From contig OZ024934.1 of the NCBI GenBank assembly GCA_964017235.1, positions 81,000,706 through 81,064,705 on the forward strand: a DNA stretch of 64,000 nucleotides, read 5' to 3'. The position numbers and the translations under genes were made by a program. This document shows, in pieces, positions 1 through 12,500 of the stretch. The notes under the pieces are model-generated. The model had not been told where the DNA came from and did no database searches. It worked only from the letters and a program-made list of their open reading frames with translations. This stretch comes from Sabellastarte sp. h YS-2021. Lineage: Eukaryota; Annelida; Polychaeta; Sabellida; Sabellidae. Numbering within the stretch: position 1 is the stretch's first letter; each line of letters starts with the position of its first letter.

Positions 1-1232
1 ACTTTCAACCCAGCCGATTCCTGGGAACGAGAAGGGTAACCTTCAGCGACCCGACAGTTCAGTTTCTCCATCTTGTGGCAAAGCCAGTCATCCGGGGGTA
101 ACTCTACTGACACTTTGCCGGTTTTTCTTGGGTGTTTTCCCTTCCACGGGTTGTCTGACCTATCCCCGTCTGATACAGAGAGCTCAAAGTCTGGGATATG
201 AGTCCATCCAAGAAAGGCCCTAACTGACCTGCACGTTTCCCGGTAGTTCATTTCTTCATTTTGTTCTGTTGTCTCTGAGTCCGAGATCTCACCCTCGTCA
301 GATGCCTTATCAGACCGGTCAAGATTAGAGTCCACATCAGACACGTCCTGTTCAGCAGAAAAGGATTGACCGGTACCGGAAACACCGGTAGTAGTGTGAG
401 GCACTGAACTGAAAAATGAAGTTTCTGGCTTGGATGTAGATTTCGCACCGGGTAAAAGAGACGGGGCAGGGCCCGGAACGGGAGCATCCATCTTAACCAG
501 TTCTTCATGTCTTTGAGCAGGAAGAGATTCACTAACAGTCTGGTCCTTCACCGGAGCCGGTGCCTCGGACACAACTGTAGCAGTAGGGGCCACTTTAGTC
601 TTTCTAACTTTCTTGCCCGTGCCCTTATTTTTCTTTTCTTTAACCTGCGGATTCTGCCCATCTGTAGCCGGAGGCCTCACCGGACCGGTGGCTCCAGGCT
701 CAGAGGGATTGAAGAAGGGCTGTTCAGAAGTAGTAATAGAAACAGCGGAAACTGGGGCTTTTGGTGTAGAAAAAATGTTAGTCCTGCTGAGTAGAGCCTC
801 AAAACGGGCGAATTTCTCCTCTAGTTGATTACTGAGTGTGTCAAAATCTCGCTTAGAGACGAAGTCCTCAGGAGTATGATGGGAGATAGCAAATTGTGGC
901 TCACCGGAACCGGAAGCAAGGACCGGAACACTATCCAACTCTTCATCATCCTGTTCTCCACCCAAGTCCTCTTGATTAGCAACACCAACGACGGTGACTT
1001 TTGAGGGAGAGACTAAAAGTCCGGATTTCTTATCCTTGCGGATTTTATACTGAGGGGTGGAGAGCATAGAACGCTGCTGATCCGAAAATGCATTACAAAT
1101 GGAGCAAACTAAGTCCTTCACACACGGATCATCTCCTAACTTCTTTTCCCTACACCTAGCACATTTTTTATGTCCATCGAATCCTGCCATGATGTGCCCG
1201 CAGTTTCCTCTACGTTGGCCTGGTGATGCCAT
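1..1232 (-). CDS. DIRS-like retrotransposon gag, copy 1, 3' end outside window
   Basis: One uninterrupted minus-strand frame starts at the ATG at 1232-1230 and runs off the left edge, about 410 codons. The start MASPGQRRGNCGHIMAGFDG is followed by closely spaced Cys/His residues (C-G-H, K-C-A-R-C, C-S-I-C) that look like a zinc-binding head. A long Ser/Thr/Pro/Glu-rich linker follows, then a block with WLCHKMEKLN. The same head and the [10 protein letters not shown] block occur in the gag of the DIRS-like copy at 20129-22007, which supports the assignment. The role inferred from the family is the nucleocapsid-like structural protein of a tyrosine-recombinase retrotransposon. No stop or frameshift is visible here, so this gag is better preserved than the second copy's. 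RT/RNase H and recombinase genes would lie to the left of the window. Confidence 0.75.
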   Translation of the reverse strand, partial: MASPGQRRGNCGHIMAGFDGHKKCARCREKKLGDDPCVKDLVCSICNAFSDQQRSMLSTPQYKIRKDKKSGLLVSPSKVTVVGVANQEDLGGEQDDEELDSVPVLASGSGEPQFAISHHTPEDFVSKRDFDTLSNQLEEKFARFEALLSRTNIFSTPKAPVSAVSITTSEQPFFNPSEPGATGPVRPPATDGQNPQVKEKKNKGTGKKVRKTKVAPTATVVSEAPAPVKDQTVSESLPAQRHEELVKMDAPVPGPAPSLLPGAKSTSKPETSFFSSVPHTTTGVSGTGQSFSAEQDVSDVDSNLDRSDKASDEGEISDSETTEQNEEMNYRETCRSVRAFLGWTHIPDFELSVSDGDRSDNPWKGKHPRKTGKVSVELPPDDWLCHKMEKLNCRVAEGYPSRSQESAGLK

Positions 1233-1298
1233 GATATATATGTGAACTAATAATCCAAGTTTAATCAACAACCAAACAATATGTCACTTGTAAAATAA
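1233..1298 (-). other. DIRS copy 1 leader, proximal part
   Basis: Non-coding leader between the gag ATG and the inserted Helentron-like element. With 8832-9078 it makes a leader of about 310 bp, the same length as the uninterrupted leader of DIRS copy 2 (22008-22316). Confidence 0.6.
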
Positions 1299-1310
1299 TA
1301 ACAAGAGGAG

Positions 1311-1330
1311 AGTGCCCGTGAACGGGCACT
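1311..1330. repeat. Terminal hairpin of left Helentron-like element
   Basis: Nine-base arms AGTGCCCGT/ACGGGCACT separated by GA, 12 bases from the element edge. The mirrored copy lies at about 63624-63643. Confidence 0.7.
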
Positions 1331-1579
1331 GTGTCAGCTGACTGAATGTTTTTGATTTGTGATGGTGATAATGAGAGGAAAGCATAATTATCAGGGAAAG
1401 GGCTGTACAGAAATACAGTAAATGGTAACTGAACAGCATGTTCGAAAGATATTCCGAAGCTGACAGAAAAAAAGGACAAAAAAGTTGTGCCCTGCAAATG
1501 GTATTATGAAATAAAGTAACAAGGTAATTGTTTAAGTGTAAAAAGTAGGTTAAAAATATTTAAAGAAATACTATAAATG

Positions 1580-2395
1580 CAATATCCTCGTTCGACCATG
1601 AAGAAGGGGTCCAAAGGTCAAATCTGACCATACCAAAAGATTCCCAGCCAAAGAATTTAGGATGGTTTACCATCCCAAACCTCTCGGACCAATAATAAGT
1701 GAGTCATAGGCACTTTTTAAGTTTGGCTATCCTTGTTTGACCTTGATGGAGGGGTCCAAGGTCAAATCCGACCACACAAAAAAATTCCCAGCCCATGATT
1801 TCCTGTAGCTTGTTTACCATCCCAAACCTGTAGGACCAATAATAAGCGAGTTCTAAGCAATTGTAAGTTTGGCTATCCTCAATTGACCTTGAAGGAGGGG
1901 TCCCAGGTCAAATCTGACCACACCAAAAGAATCCCAGCCCATGATTTCCTATATGTTGGTTTACCATCCCAAACCTCCAAGACCAATAATACGCGAGTTA
2001 TAAGCACTTTAAGTTTGGCTATCTTCGTTTGACCTGGAAGGAGGGGTCTAAGGTGAAATCTGACCACACCAAAAGATTCCCAGCCCATGATTTTCTATAG
2101 GTTGGTTTTCCATTCCAAACCTCTAGGACCAATAATAAGCGAGTTATAAGCACTTTTAAGTTTGGCTATCCTCATTTGACCTTGAAGGAGGGTCCAAGGT
2201 CAAATCCGACCACACCAAAAAATTCCCAGCTCATGATTTTCTATAGGTTGGTTTTCATTCCAAACCTCTAGGACCAATAATAAGCGAGTTATAAGCACTT
2301 TTATGTTTGGCTATCCTCATTTGACCTTGAAGGAGGGTTCCAAGGTCAAATCGGACCATATTAACAGATTCCCAGCCCATGATTTCCTACAGGTT
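1580..2395. repeat. 146-bp satellite array (about 5.5 units)
   Basis: Tandem units recur every 145-147 bp; the landmark GTTTGGCTAT occurs at 1721, 1867, 2013, 2160 and 2305. Each unit carries TTCCCAGCCCATGATTTCCT and GACCAATAATAAGCGAG. The same unit occurs at 23100-23531, inside the Helitrons at 50109 and 53644, and inverted at 62560-63380. Confidence 0.85.
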
Positions 2396-5300
2396 GGATA
2401 CAATGATTTACTCAACAGTGAGAACCTGAAAGAAGCTATTGATCAGCTATGCCATGACATAGAGGTCTGCAATTTCACTATGTTATAGCTGACCAAAACG
2501 TCTGTGAATAACATATTTAACAAAATACTCTAAATGTAATAGTTTTCAAGTTACTACTGATTTACTCAAGAGTGAGAACCTCAAAGTAACTATTACTCAG
2601 CTATGCAATGAGCTACATGTCTGAATTTTTGCTCTGTTATAGCTGACCTAAAAGTAGGTGAACAACATATTTAAGCAAAATACTGTAAATGCAATAGTTT
2701 TCAAGTTACAACTGATTTACTCAATAGTGAGAACCTGAAAATAGCTATTGCTCTGCTATGCCATGAGCTATAGGTCTGTATAAGTTTTCAAATTATAAGT
2801 GATTTGCTCAACATTGAGAACTTTAAAGTAGCTATTACTGAGCTATGCAATGTGTCACAGGTCTGGAACTTCACTATGTTATAGCTAACCCCAAAATAGG
2901 TGAATAACATATTGAAACAAAATACTCTAAATGCAATAATTTCCAAGTTATAAGCGATTTACTCAACAGTGATAACCTCAAAGTAGCTATTACTCAGCTA
3001 TGCCATGAGCTACAGGTCTGAAATTTTACTATGTTATAGCTGACCCAAAAGTAGGTGAACAACATATTTAAGCAAAATACTGTACATGCAATAGTTTTCA
3101 AGTTACAACTGATTTACTCAATAGTGATGACCTAAAAGTAGCTATTACTCAGCTATGCCATGAGCTACAGGTCTGAAATTTTACTATTTTATAGCTGACC
3201 CAAAAGTAGCTGAATAACATATTTATACTAAATTCTCTAAATGCAATAGTTTTGCAATTACAACTGATTTAATCAATAGTGAGAACCTCAAAGTAGTCAT
3301 TACTCAGCTATGCAATGAGCTACAGGTCTGAAATTTTACTATGTTATAGCTGACCCAAAAGTAGCTGAATAACATATTTATACGAAATTCTCTAAATGCA
3401 ATAGTTTTCCAATTACAACTGATTTACTCAATAGTGAGAACTTCAAAGTAGCTATTACTCAGCTGTGCCATGACCTACAGATCTGAAATTTCACTATGTT
3501 ATAGCTGGCCCAAAAGTAGCTGAATAACATATTTATACGAAATTCTCTAAATGCAATAGTTTTGCAATTACAACTGATTTACTCAATAGTGAGAACCTCA
3601 AAGTAGTTATTACTCAGCTATGCAATGAGCTACAGGTCTGAAATTTTACTATGTTATAGCTGACCCAAAAGTAGGTGAACAACATATTTAAGCAAAATAC
3701 TGTAAATGCAATAGTTTTCAAGTTAAAACTGATTTACTCAATAGTGATGACCTAAAAGTAGCTATTACTCAGCTATGCCATGAGCTACAGGTCTGAAATT
3801 TTACTATGTTATAGCTGACCCAAAAGTAGCTGAATAACATATTTATACGAAATACTCTAAATGCAATAGTTTTCCAATTACAACTGATTTACTCAATAGT
3901 GAGAACTTTAAAGTAGCTATTACTCAGCTATGCCATGACCTACAGATCTGAAATTTCACTATGTTATAGCTGGCCCAAAAGTAGCTGAATAACATGTTTA
4001 TACGAAATTCTCTAAATGCAATAGGTTTTAAGTTACAAGTGATTTACTCAATAGTGAGAACTTCAAAGTAGCTATTACTCAGCTATGCAATGAGCCACAG
4101 ATCTGAAACTTCACTATGTTATAGCTGATCCCAAAATAGGTGAATAACATATTGAAACAAAATACTGTAAATGCAATAGTTTCCAAGTTATAAGCGATTT
4201 ACTCAACAGTGATAACCTAAAAGTAGCTATTACTTAGCTATGCTATGAGCTACAGGTCTGAAATTTTACTATGTTATAGCTGACCCAAAAGTAGCTGAAT
4301 AACATATTTATACGAAATTCTGTAAATGCAATAGTTTTCCAATTACAACTGATTTACTCAATAGTGAGAACTTCAAAGTAGCTATTACTCAGCTGTGCCA
4401 TGACCTACAGATCTGAAATTTCACTATGTTATAGCTGGCCCAAAAGTAGCTGAATAACATATTTATACGAAATTCTCTAAATGAAATAGTTTTGCAATTA
4501 CAACTGATTTACTCAATAGTGAGAACCTCAAAGTAGTTATTACTCAGCTATGCAATGAGCTACAGGTCTGAAATTTTACTATGTTATAGCTGACCCAAAA
4601 GTAGGTGAACAACATATTTAAGCAAAATACTGTAAATGCAATAGTTTTCAAGTTAAAACTGATTTACTCAATAGTGATGACCTAAAAGTAGCTATTACTC
4701 AGCTATGCCATGAGCTACAGGTCTGAAATTTTACTATGTTATAGCTGACCCAAAAGTAGCTGAATAACATATTTATACGAAATACTCTAAATGCAATAGT
4801 TTTCCAATTACAACTGATTTACTCAATAGTGAGAACTTTAAAGTAGCTATTACTCAGCTATGCCATGACCTACAGATCTGAAATTTCACTATGTTATAGC
4901 TGGCCCAAAAGTAGCTGAATAACATGTTTATACGAAATTCTCTAAATGCAATAGGTTTTAAGTTACAAGTGATTTACTCAATAGTGAGAACTTCAAAGTA
5001 GCTATTACTCAGCTATGCAATGAGCCACAGATCTGAAACTTCACTATGTTATAGCTGATCCCAAAATAGGTGAATAACATATTGAAACAAAATACTGTAA
5101 ATGCAATAGTTTCCAAGTTATAAGCGATTTACTCAACAGTGATAACCTAAAAGTAGCTATTACTTAGCTATGCTATGAGCTACAGGTCTGAAATTTTACT
5201 ATGTTATAGCTGACCCAAAAGTAGCTGAATAACATATTTATACGAAATTCTGTAAATGCAATAGTTTTCCAATTACAACTGATTTACTCAATAGTGAGAA

Positions 5301-8240
5301 CTTCAAAGTAGCTATTACTCAGCTGTGCGCATGACCTACAGATCTGAAATTTCACTATGTTATAGCTGGCCCAAAAGTAGCTGAATAACATATTTATACG
5401 AAATTCTCTAAATGCAATAGTTTTGCAATTACAACTGATTTACTCAATAGTGAGAACCTCAAAGTAGTTATTACTCAGCTATGCAATGAGCTACAGGTCT
5501 GAAATTTTACTATGTTATAGCTGACCCAAAAGTAGGTGAACAACATATTTAAGCAAAATACTGTAAATGCAATAGTTTTCAAGTTAAAACTGATTTACTC
5601 AATAGTGATGACCTAAAAGTAGCTATTACTCAGCTATGCCATGAGCTACAGGTCTGAAATTTTACTATGTTATAGCTGACCCAAAAGTAGCTGAATAACA
5701 TATTTATACGAAATACTCTAAATGCAATAGTTTTCCAATTACAACTGATTTACTCAATAGTGAGAACTTTAAAGTAGCTATTACTCAGCTATGCCATGAC
5801 CTACAGATCTGAAATTTCACTATGTTATAGCTGGCCCAAAAGTAGCTGAATAACATGTTTATACGAAATTCTCTAAATGCAATAGGTTTTAAGTTACAAG
5901 TGATTTACTCAATAGTGAGAACTTCAAAGTAGCTATTACTCAGCTATGCAATGAGCCACAGATCTGAAACTTCACTATGTTATAGCTGATCCCAAAATAG
6001 GTGAATAACATATTGAAACAAAATACTGTAAATGCAATAGTTTCCAAGTTATAAGCGATTTACTCAACAGTGATAACCTAAAAGTAGCTATTACTTAGCT
6101 ATGCTATGAGCTACAGGTCTGAAATTTTACTATGTTATAGCTGACCCAAAAGTAGCTGAATAACATATTTATACGAAATTCTGTAAATGCAATAGTTTTC
6201 CAATTACAACTGATTTACTCAATAGTGAGAACTTCAAAGTAGCTATTACTCAGCTGTGCCATGACCTACAGATCTGAAATTTCACTATGTTATAGCTGGC
6301 CCAAAAGTAGCTGAATAACATATTTATACGAAATTCTCTAAATGCAATAGTTTTGCAATTACAACTGATTTACTCAATAGTGAGAACCTCAAAGTAGTTA
6401 TTACTCAGCTATGCAATGAGCTACAGGTCTGAAATTTTACTATGTTATAGCTGACCCAAAAGTAGGTGAACAACATATTTAAGCAAAATACTGTAAATGC
6501 AATAGTTTTCAAGTTAAAACTGATTTACTCAATAGTGATGACCTAAAAGTAGCTATTACTCAGCTATGCCATGAGCTACAGGTCTGAAATTTTACTATGT
6601 TATAGCTGACCCAAAAGTAGCTGAATAACATATTTATACGAAATACTCTAAATGCAATAGTTTTCCAATTACAACTGATTTACTCAATAGTGAGAACTTT
6701 AAAGTAGCTATTACTCAGCTATGCCATGACCTACAGATCTGAAATTTCACTATGTTATAGCTGGCCCAAAAGTAGCTGAATAACATGTTTATACGAAATT
6801 CTCTAAATGCAATAGGTTTTAAGTTACAAGTGATTTACTCAATAGTGAGAACTTCAAAGTAGCTATTACTCAGCTATGCAATGAGCCACAGATCTGAAAC
6901 TTCACTATGTTATAGCTGATCCCAAAATAGGTGAATAACATATTGAAACAAAATACTGTAAATGCAATAGTTTCCAAGTTATAAGCGATTTACTCAACAG
7001 TGATAACCTAAAAGTAGCTATTACTTAGCTATGCTATGAGCTACAGGTCTGAAATTTTACTATGTTATAGCTGACCCAAAAGTAGCTGAATAACATATTT
7101 ATACGAAATTCTGTAAATGCAATAGTTTTCCAATTACAACTGATTTACTCAATAGTGAGAACTTCAAAGTAGCTATTACTCAGCTGTGCCATGACCTACA
7201 GATCTGAAATTTCACTATGTTATAGCTGGCCCAAAAGTAGCTGAATAACATATTTATACGAAATTCTCTAAATGCAATAGTTTTGCAATTACAACTGATT
7301 TACTCAATAGTGAGAACCTCAAAGTAGTTATTACTCAGCTATGCAATGAGCTACAGGTCTGAAATTTTACTATGTTATAGCTGACCCAAAAGTAGGTGAA
7401 CAACATATTTAAGCAAAATACTGTAAATGCAATAGTTTTCAAGTTACAACTGATTTACTCAATAGTGATGACCTAAAAGTAGCTATTACTCAGCTATGCC
7501 ATGAGCTACAGGTCTGAAATTTTACTATGTTATAGCTGACCCAAAAGTAGCTGAATAACATATTTATACGAAATACTCTAAATGCAATAGTTTTCCAATT
7601 ACAACTGATTTACTCAATAGTGAGAACTTTAAAGTAGCTATTACTCAGCTATGCCATGACCTACAGATCTGAAATTTCACTATGTTATAGCTGGCCCAAA
7701 AGTAGCTGAATAACATGTTTATACGAAATTCTCTAAATGCAATAGGTTTTAAGTTACAAGTGATTTACTCAATAGTGAGAACTTCAAAGTAGCTATTACT
7801 CAGCTATGCAATGAGCCACAGATCTGAAACTTCACTATGTTATAGCTGATCCCAAAATAGGTGAATAACATATTGAAACAAAATACTGTAAATGCAATAG
7901 TTTCCAAGTTATAAGCGATTTACTCAACAGTGATAACCTAAAAGTAGCTATTACTCAGCTATGCCATGAGCTACAGGTCTGAAATTTTACTATGTTATAG
8001 CTGACCCAAAAGTAGCTGAATAACATATTTATACGAAATTCTCTAAATGCAATAGTTTTGAAGTTATAAGCGATTTACTCAACAGTGATAACCTAAAAGT
8101 AGCTATTACTCAGCTATGCCATGAGCTACAGGTCTGAAATTTTACTATGTTATAGCTGACCCAAAAGTAGCTGAATAACATATTTATACGAAATTCTCTA
8201 AATGCAATAGTTTTTAAGTTACAAGTGATTTTACTCATGA
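2396..8240. repeat. 155-bp satellite with 930-bp higher-order repeat
   Basis: About 37 monomers of 155 bp, each with ATTACTCAGCTATGCCATGA and GTAGCTGAATAACATATTTA. From 3741 the array is organised as a six-monomer higher-order repeat of 930 bp: the variant ATAGTGATGA occurs at 3741, 4671, 5602, 6532 and 7462. The blocks are nearly identical; one carries a single-base insertion near 5328. The inverted copy at 60215-62555 has about 15 monomers and no such amplification. No coding potential is evident. Confidence 0.9.
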
Positions 8241-8831
8241 TGGAAGTTACTGAAAAGCCCAAAAGTAGCTATTACTCACTTAGCTATTGAGACAGGCACC
8301 CAACTTACTCACCATATTGTAGCTATGAAAAAAGTAGCTGAATAACATATTTTAACAAAATGCTCTAAATGCAACACTTTTCAAGTTATAAATGATTTTG
8401 TGCATGATTTCATGAATTTTAATGCATTAAAAATTATTAAAAAAATTTATTAAAAAAAAAGTAAGACAGATCCAGGTCTCATACTCACACAAGAGAATCT
8501 ACCTCTGGCCTAGTACATATATGCAAGATATGAGAGAAATCCCTGCAATAGTCACTGAGAAAATTGTGATTAAGTGTTGAAATTTTCACACTTTTGGTGG
8601 GGGTACCCCCCTTGTAATGTCTCTAGCAAACAGACGAACAGACAGATTTGCATGCCTTGAACAATTTTTCATCCTCGATAGATAAGGTATCTTTTAAAAA
8701 AAACAGCACGTCTCTAGGCCTTGTAGTTTTGGAGGAGAAGTTGTTCACGCGGACGCGGACGCGTACGCGTACGCCCACGCCGCAGAGTGACGACATAATG
8801 TCAGCTGACTGACAAGTCAGCTGACATAAAA
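8241..8831 (-). repeat. Unique 5' part of left Helentron-like element
   Basis: Non-satellite end nearly identical to inverted 59637-60214. It contains a stretch alternating GGACGC and GTACGC (8746-8780) and the compound palindrome TGTCAGCTGAC...GTCAGCTGACA at 8800-8827. Confidence 0.7.
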
Positions 8832-9078
8832 AGTTTCTCTTATAACTTTCACGATTTCAAACACAATGGCGCCAAACAAAAAGAGGAAGTGCGCATGCGC
8901 GCACACGCGCAGTAGGGGAGCTGGGTGTCCGGTGACACCTGGTGAGTGAATACTACACTACCGGTCCAGGCCAGAGCCCAGCTCAGGACATTTTTTTCTA
9001 ATGTTTGGCGGGACCGGCTAGGCGCCGGACTATTGCACCGGTCCACTAGGTAAGATATATTAACGCAATAAAAATTCA
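8832..9078 (-). mobile_element. DIRS copy 1 leader and 5' terminus
   Basis: Resembles the region upstream of gag in copy 2: a GGCGCCAAA-type stretch, then GTTTGGCGGGACCGG, then TATTAACGCAATAAAA at the presumed edge (copy 2 has GTTTGGCGGGATCGG and the same TATTAACGCAATAAAA near 22300-22315). This shows that 1-1298 and 8832-9078 are one element split by the Helentron-like insertion. Confidence 0.65.
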
Positions 9079-9432
9079 CTTTCCTTTTTTCAAGGTTTCC
9101 TCCGTTAAAATTTCAGTGAATTATGAGTCTTGGTAAAATGTAAGAGGTGGCCTTCTGCTAAATTTCATTTTTTCTACAAAATGCTGACCATTTAACACAA
9201 ACCATGTAACCAGTTTAACCATATAGTTTTTGGGACACTGAACCATATTCTATGTGGATATGTCAACACCTACAGTAACCAAGAACAAGAAGACATACAG
9301 CCTTCAAAAACAACCTCGGTGACAACGATTGCAAAGAAAAAACACGAGAAAATACTTCACAAATGATACAACGTACTTCTGAATCACAAAAAACTAAGGA
9401 CCAACACACAGGACATTTGAATTGGTTGATAC
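9079..9432. other. Intron 17, 5' part, no feature seen
   Basis: AT-rich sequence between exon 17 and the DIRS terminus. I see no open frame or repeat. Confidence 0.5.
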
Positions 9433-9558
9433 CTGTGAAGTAGTCGAAGCCATCATTTTTGAAAAGTTCATACATCATGGGGAATACATTCCACATCCTC
9501 TCTGAAATGCATTGGCATGTGAGGCTGTAAATGAGTGACAGCAACTCTTCATAAAACT
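9433..9558 (-). CDS. IPO7: Importin exon 17
   Basis: Encodes [20 protein letters not shown] then [20 protein letters not shown]; acceptor TTTTCCAG, donor GTATCA, phase 1. The next exon is not between here and position 1. Confidence 0.92.
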
Positions 9559-12500
9559 CTGGAAAATAAAACAACACAAAATTGCAGGGTACAGCTCCAA
9601 CAGATCAGTTGGGATTTCAAAAACCATTGGTACCCAGTTTCTTCCCATTTCTTAAAACTTTTAAATGTCTTCGAAATTATAGTTGCCCCATAATTAGGGC
9701 TGCCACGAGTAGCATATTTTGTACTCGAGTACTCTCTTACCATTACTCTACTCTAAAACGAGTACTCTTTTTAGCCATAAATACAACAAAATGTGCCATT
9801 TTCCCCTGAAAATTAACAGAAATTTACCCAGTTTAAGTCACTTTTACCAAGAATGGTTTATAAAAGGCCACTATTTGAGTGTAAAAGAGTACTCTTTTTT
9901 CATTTTGTACTCCAAATAATTTAGTAATCTAATCTTTAACGAGTACTCGAGTACTCTTTAACAGCCCTACCTATAATTATAGTTCCTTGCCCTTTATTGC
10001 ATTTTCCAATACTTTGTTGAAATCTCCACTGAAGCACAGGCAAGAATGTACATTTTTTGAATACTGATAGCATCACCTGGTTGCTTACCTTGGGAGTACA
10101 TTTGTACACATTTTACTCAAATTTGCTGCAATTTCTGAAATATTCTGCTGTAAAAGTCTACTGATGGAGTAAGAAATCTAAAATTCACCAGGAATCTAAG
10201 ATTTCCCACCTCTAAAACCTTAGTTAATTTCACAACGAAAATGATGTTTCGTCTTAAAACTGGATGAGAATTGCATAATGAGAATGCTGACAAAGAAAAT
10301 GATGCTTCGTCTTAAAATTGGATAATGAGAATTGCAAAATGAGAATGCCGACATTGTACAAGGATCAAGATGTCCACTACTCACCCATGACACTGTGTTG
10401 TAAGATCATACCAATCACATTCAACACTATGCCCTCTATGTGCTGCAGTATCTGTGGAAGAGTATAAAATATCACAAGCCTACACAGACGTCATACAGAA
10501 AACTGAATGTGGCACTACAGAGTAATGCAGGTGTTCCACTGGAGCCGACCCTACGACTAAGGTCTGCTACAAAAGTCGGGGACAAAAATTCACAAAAAAG
10601 GGCGGGAAAATACTGGGTCGCTTGCACCTCCCCGACAGGACGGTACACTTACAGACAGGATGTGGTGACTACCCAGACAAGACGTAGGGTCAGGGACGTT
10701 TATTACACGGCCAGTCGTAGAAGTACTACAACATGCCCTAAACCCCTAACAGACAAGCCGTAGCAGGTCCCGACAAGCCATACTGACAAACACACAGGAC
10801 TGGAGAAATAGACAGAATCACCCCGACCAGATGTGCAGTCAGTTTTGCAAGTACAGTTTTTGATGAATTTTTGGGAGAAAAGAGGATCAAGTGTTGACCA
10901 ATAAACAATTCTTAAACTAGGTCACTAGTAAATATTTGGATCCCATCACATGACCTAAACGTCCAAACTTTACTTTTTTCTTATTTTAATTGTAGTTTTC
11001 AGGTTTTTGCTTTAATATTTAATGAGAAATAAATCAATGTATGTCTGCTGCAGATTATGAACGAAAAAGTCACTTAAAATATGAAATTTTCACTTAAAAT
11101 GTTATATCCTGTGCAAACAAGCAGAAATGGATGTGCTTCTAACAATATCTCACCTGACAATGAAACCCTTTTGCTTGTTGCTGCCTTTTATACTCCAATT
11201 TTGAGCTTCTGGGAAAGACCCTATTCTCGTGAAGGGAATAAACTTGCTGTAGTTCTGGTCACCTGATGGGATCCAAATATTTACTGGTGACCTACTTTTA
11301 GATTTGTTGATTGGTCGACACTTGATCCTCTTTTTTCCCAAAAATTGCTTATGGGTTTTGTGAGAAGAAACATCTTATGATTGGATCCAAATAGTTTAAC
11401 TTTAAAAAAAAAAATTGCTTTGGTGAAATATGCTGAGAATTTGTTTATTATGCGACTAAGTAAACCCCTTTTTAGGTATCTTAATTACTTAAAGCATACA
11501 TGTGGACCTTCACTGTCTGTTAACTTCAAAACTATGATCACTTACACTGTTTCTTTGTCATTCTTGACATAATTTTTGATCATATTTTTACCTCACATCA
11601 TGCAGGAAATGGACTGCAAATGAGCAGTACTTACTTTACAAAAGACAGGCCGGCTTCATGTTACGACAGGCCTGCGAGTGATAACGACAAGTCTGGAAGG
11701 GTTACAGACAAGCCTTGGAAGTCCTAGGACAAGACGTGAAGTGACTAGGACAAGCCGGTTACCAGGGGGGCGGGAGCCTAGGTCGGGAAAATATCAAACA
11801 TGTTTGAAATTTTACCAACCCAAACCGACCATGTAAACATTGGTCCCGACCCTCCAAAAATGCTTAGTTACCGACCGGTCGGCTCAAGTGGAACACCTGC
11901 ATAAGTATGAAAGATTGATTAGAAATTGTAAATTTACATCTTACACTTAACCAAAATTCTTCAAAGTTATAACAGGATATCATTTGGTACTCTTAGGCTC
12001 ACAAGATTCAATTAATGCAAACATTAAATTCTTCAAATTTTATTTTTTTTTTTCTTATTTTCTTCAAACACATGATAACATTCAACAACTTTCACTAGTT
12101 TTGTCTCGGTTTGCTCGGCCCTCCATCAACAAAGGGAGAATTACACAGGTGGTCACACTACTTTTGAAATCAACACAACAAACGACCACTTCCAGATAGG
12201 AGTCAATTAAATCAGTTTTACTCATTTGAACATTTTGTAGCTTTACTGATGGCTGATCATCAGCTTATTCTTAACCTATTTTTTTTCTTCTTTTTTGAAT
12301 TTATAGCATGATATAATTTTTTAATTTTGGACCCACTTTAATTAACTAATGCACAGAATAAATCCTTCAAAATTTACATAAAGAGATAAACCTTTGTAAG
12401 TTTCACCAGTTTTGTCCATTAAAACCGATTTCTTTATCTTGCCTTCCATCAATGAAAGGAAAGTTTCATAAGTGATCACTTTACTTTTGAAATCAGCACA

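Larger units (their letters stand above)
1299..8831 (-). mobile_element. Helentron-like non-autonomous element, left copy (7.5 kb)
   Basis: Both ends match the inverted copy at 59637-63655. The 1299 end has a 9-bp-stem hairpin, AGTGCCCGTGAACGGGCACT at 1311-1330, then GTCAGCTGAC. The 8831 end has TGTCAGCTGACT within a few bases of the terminus, followed by a second palindrome. The 12-bp subterminal inverted repeat TGTCAGCTGACT, one terminal hairpin, a satellite core and no coding capacity match the layout known for Helentron-associated (DINE-1/HINE-type) elements and the bivalve pearl repeats. No CTRR end or long terminal inverted repeat is visible. The element interrupts the 5' leader of DIRS copy 1. 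The strand assumes the hairpin end is the 3' end. Confidence 0.6.

Noticed and set aside
2303-2488. 61-residue frame conserved in both Helentron-like copies (mirror at 62470-62655)
   Set aside because: It spans the junction of two satellites; conservation follows from the shared repeat, and no other copies of the unit are open.
2396-8240. CRISPR-like array
   Set aside because: The 155-bp monomers are contiguous, with no spacers, in a eukaryotic context.
1-9432. Importin exon 18
   Set aside because: No matching peptide between exon 17 and position 1; that stretch is DIRS and Helentron-like sequence.
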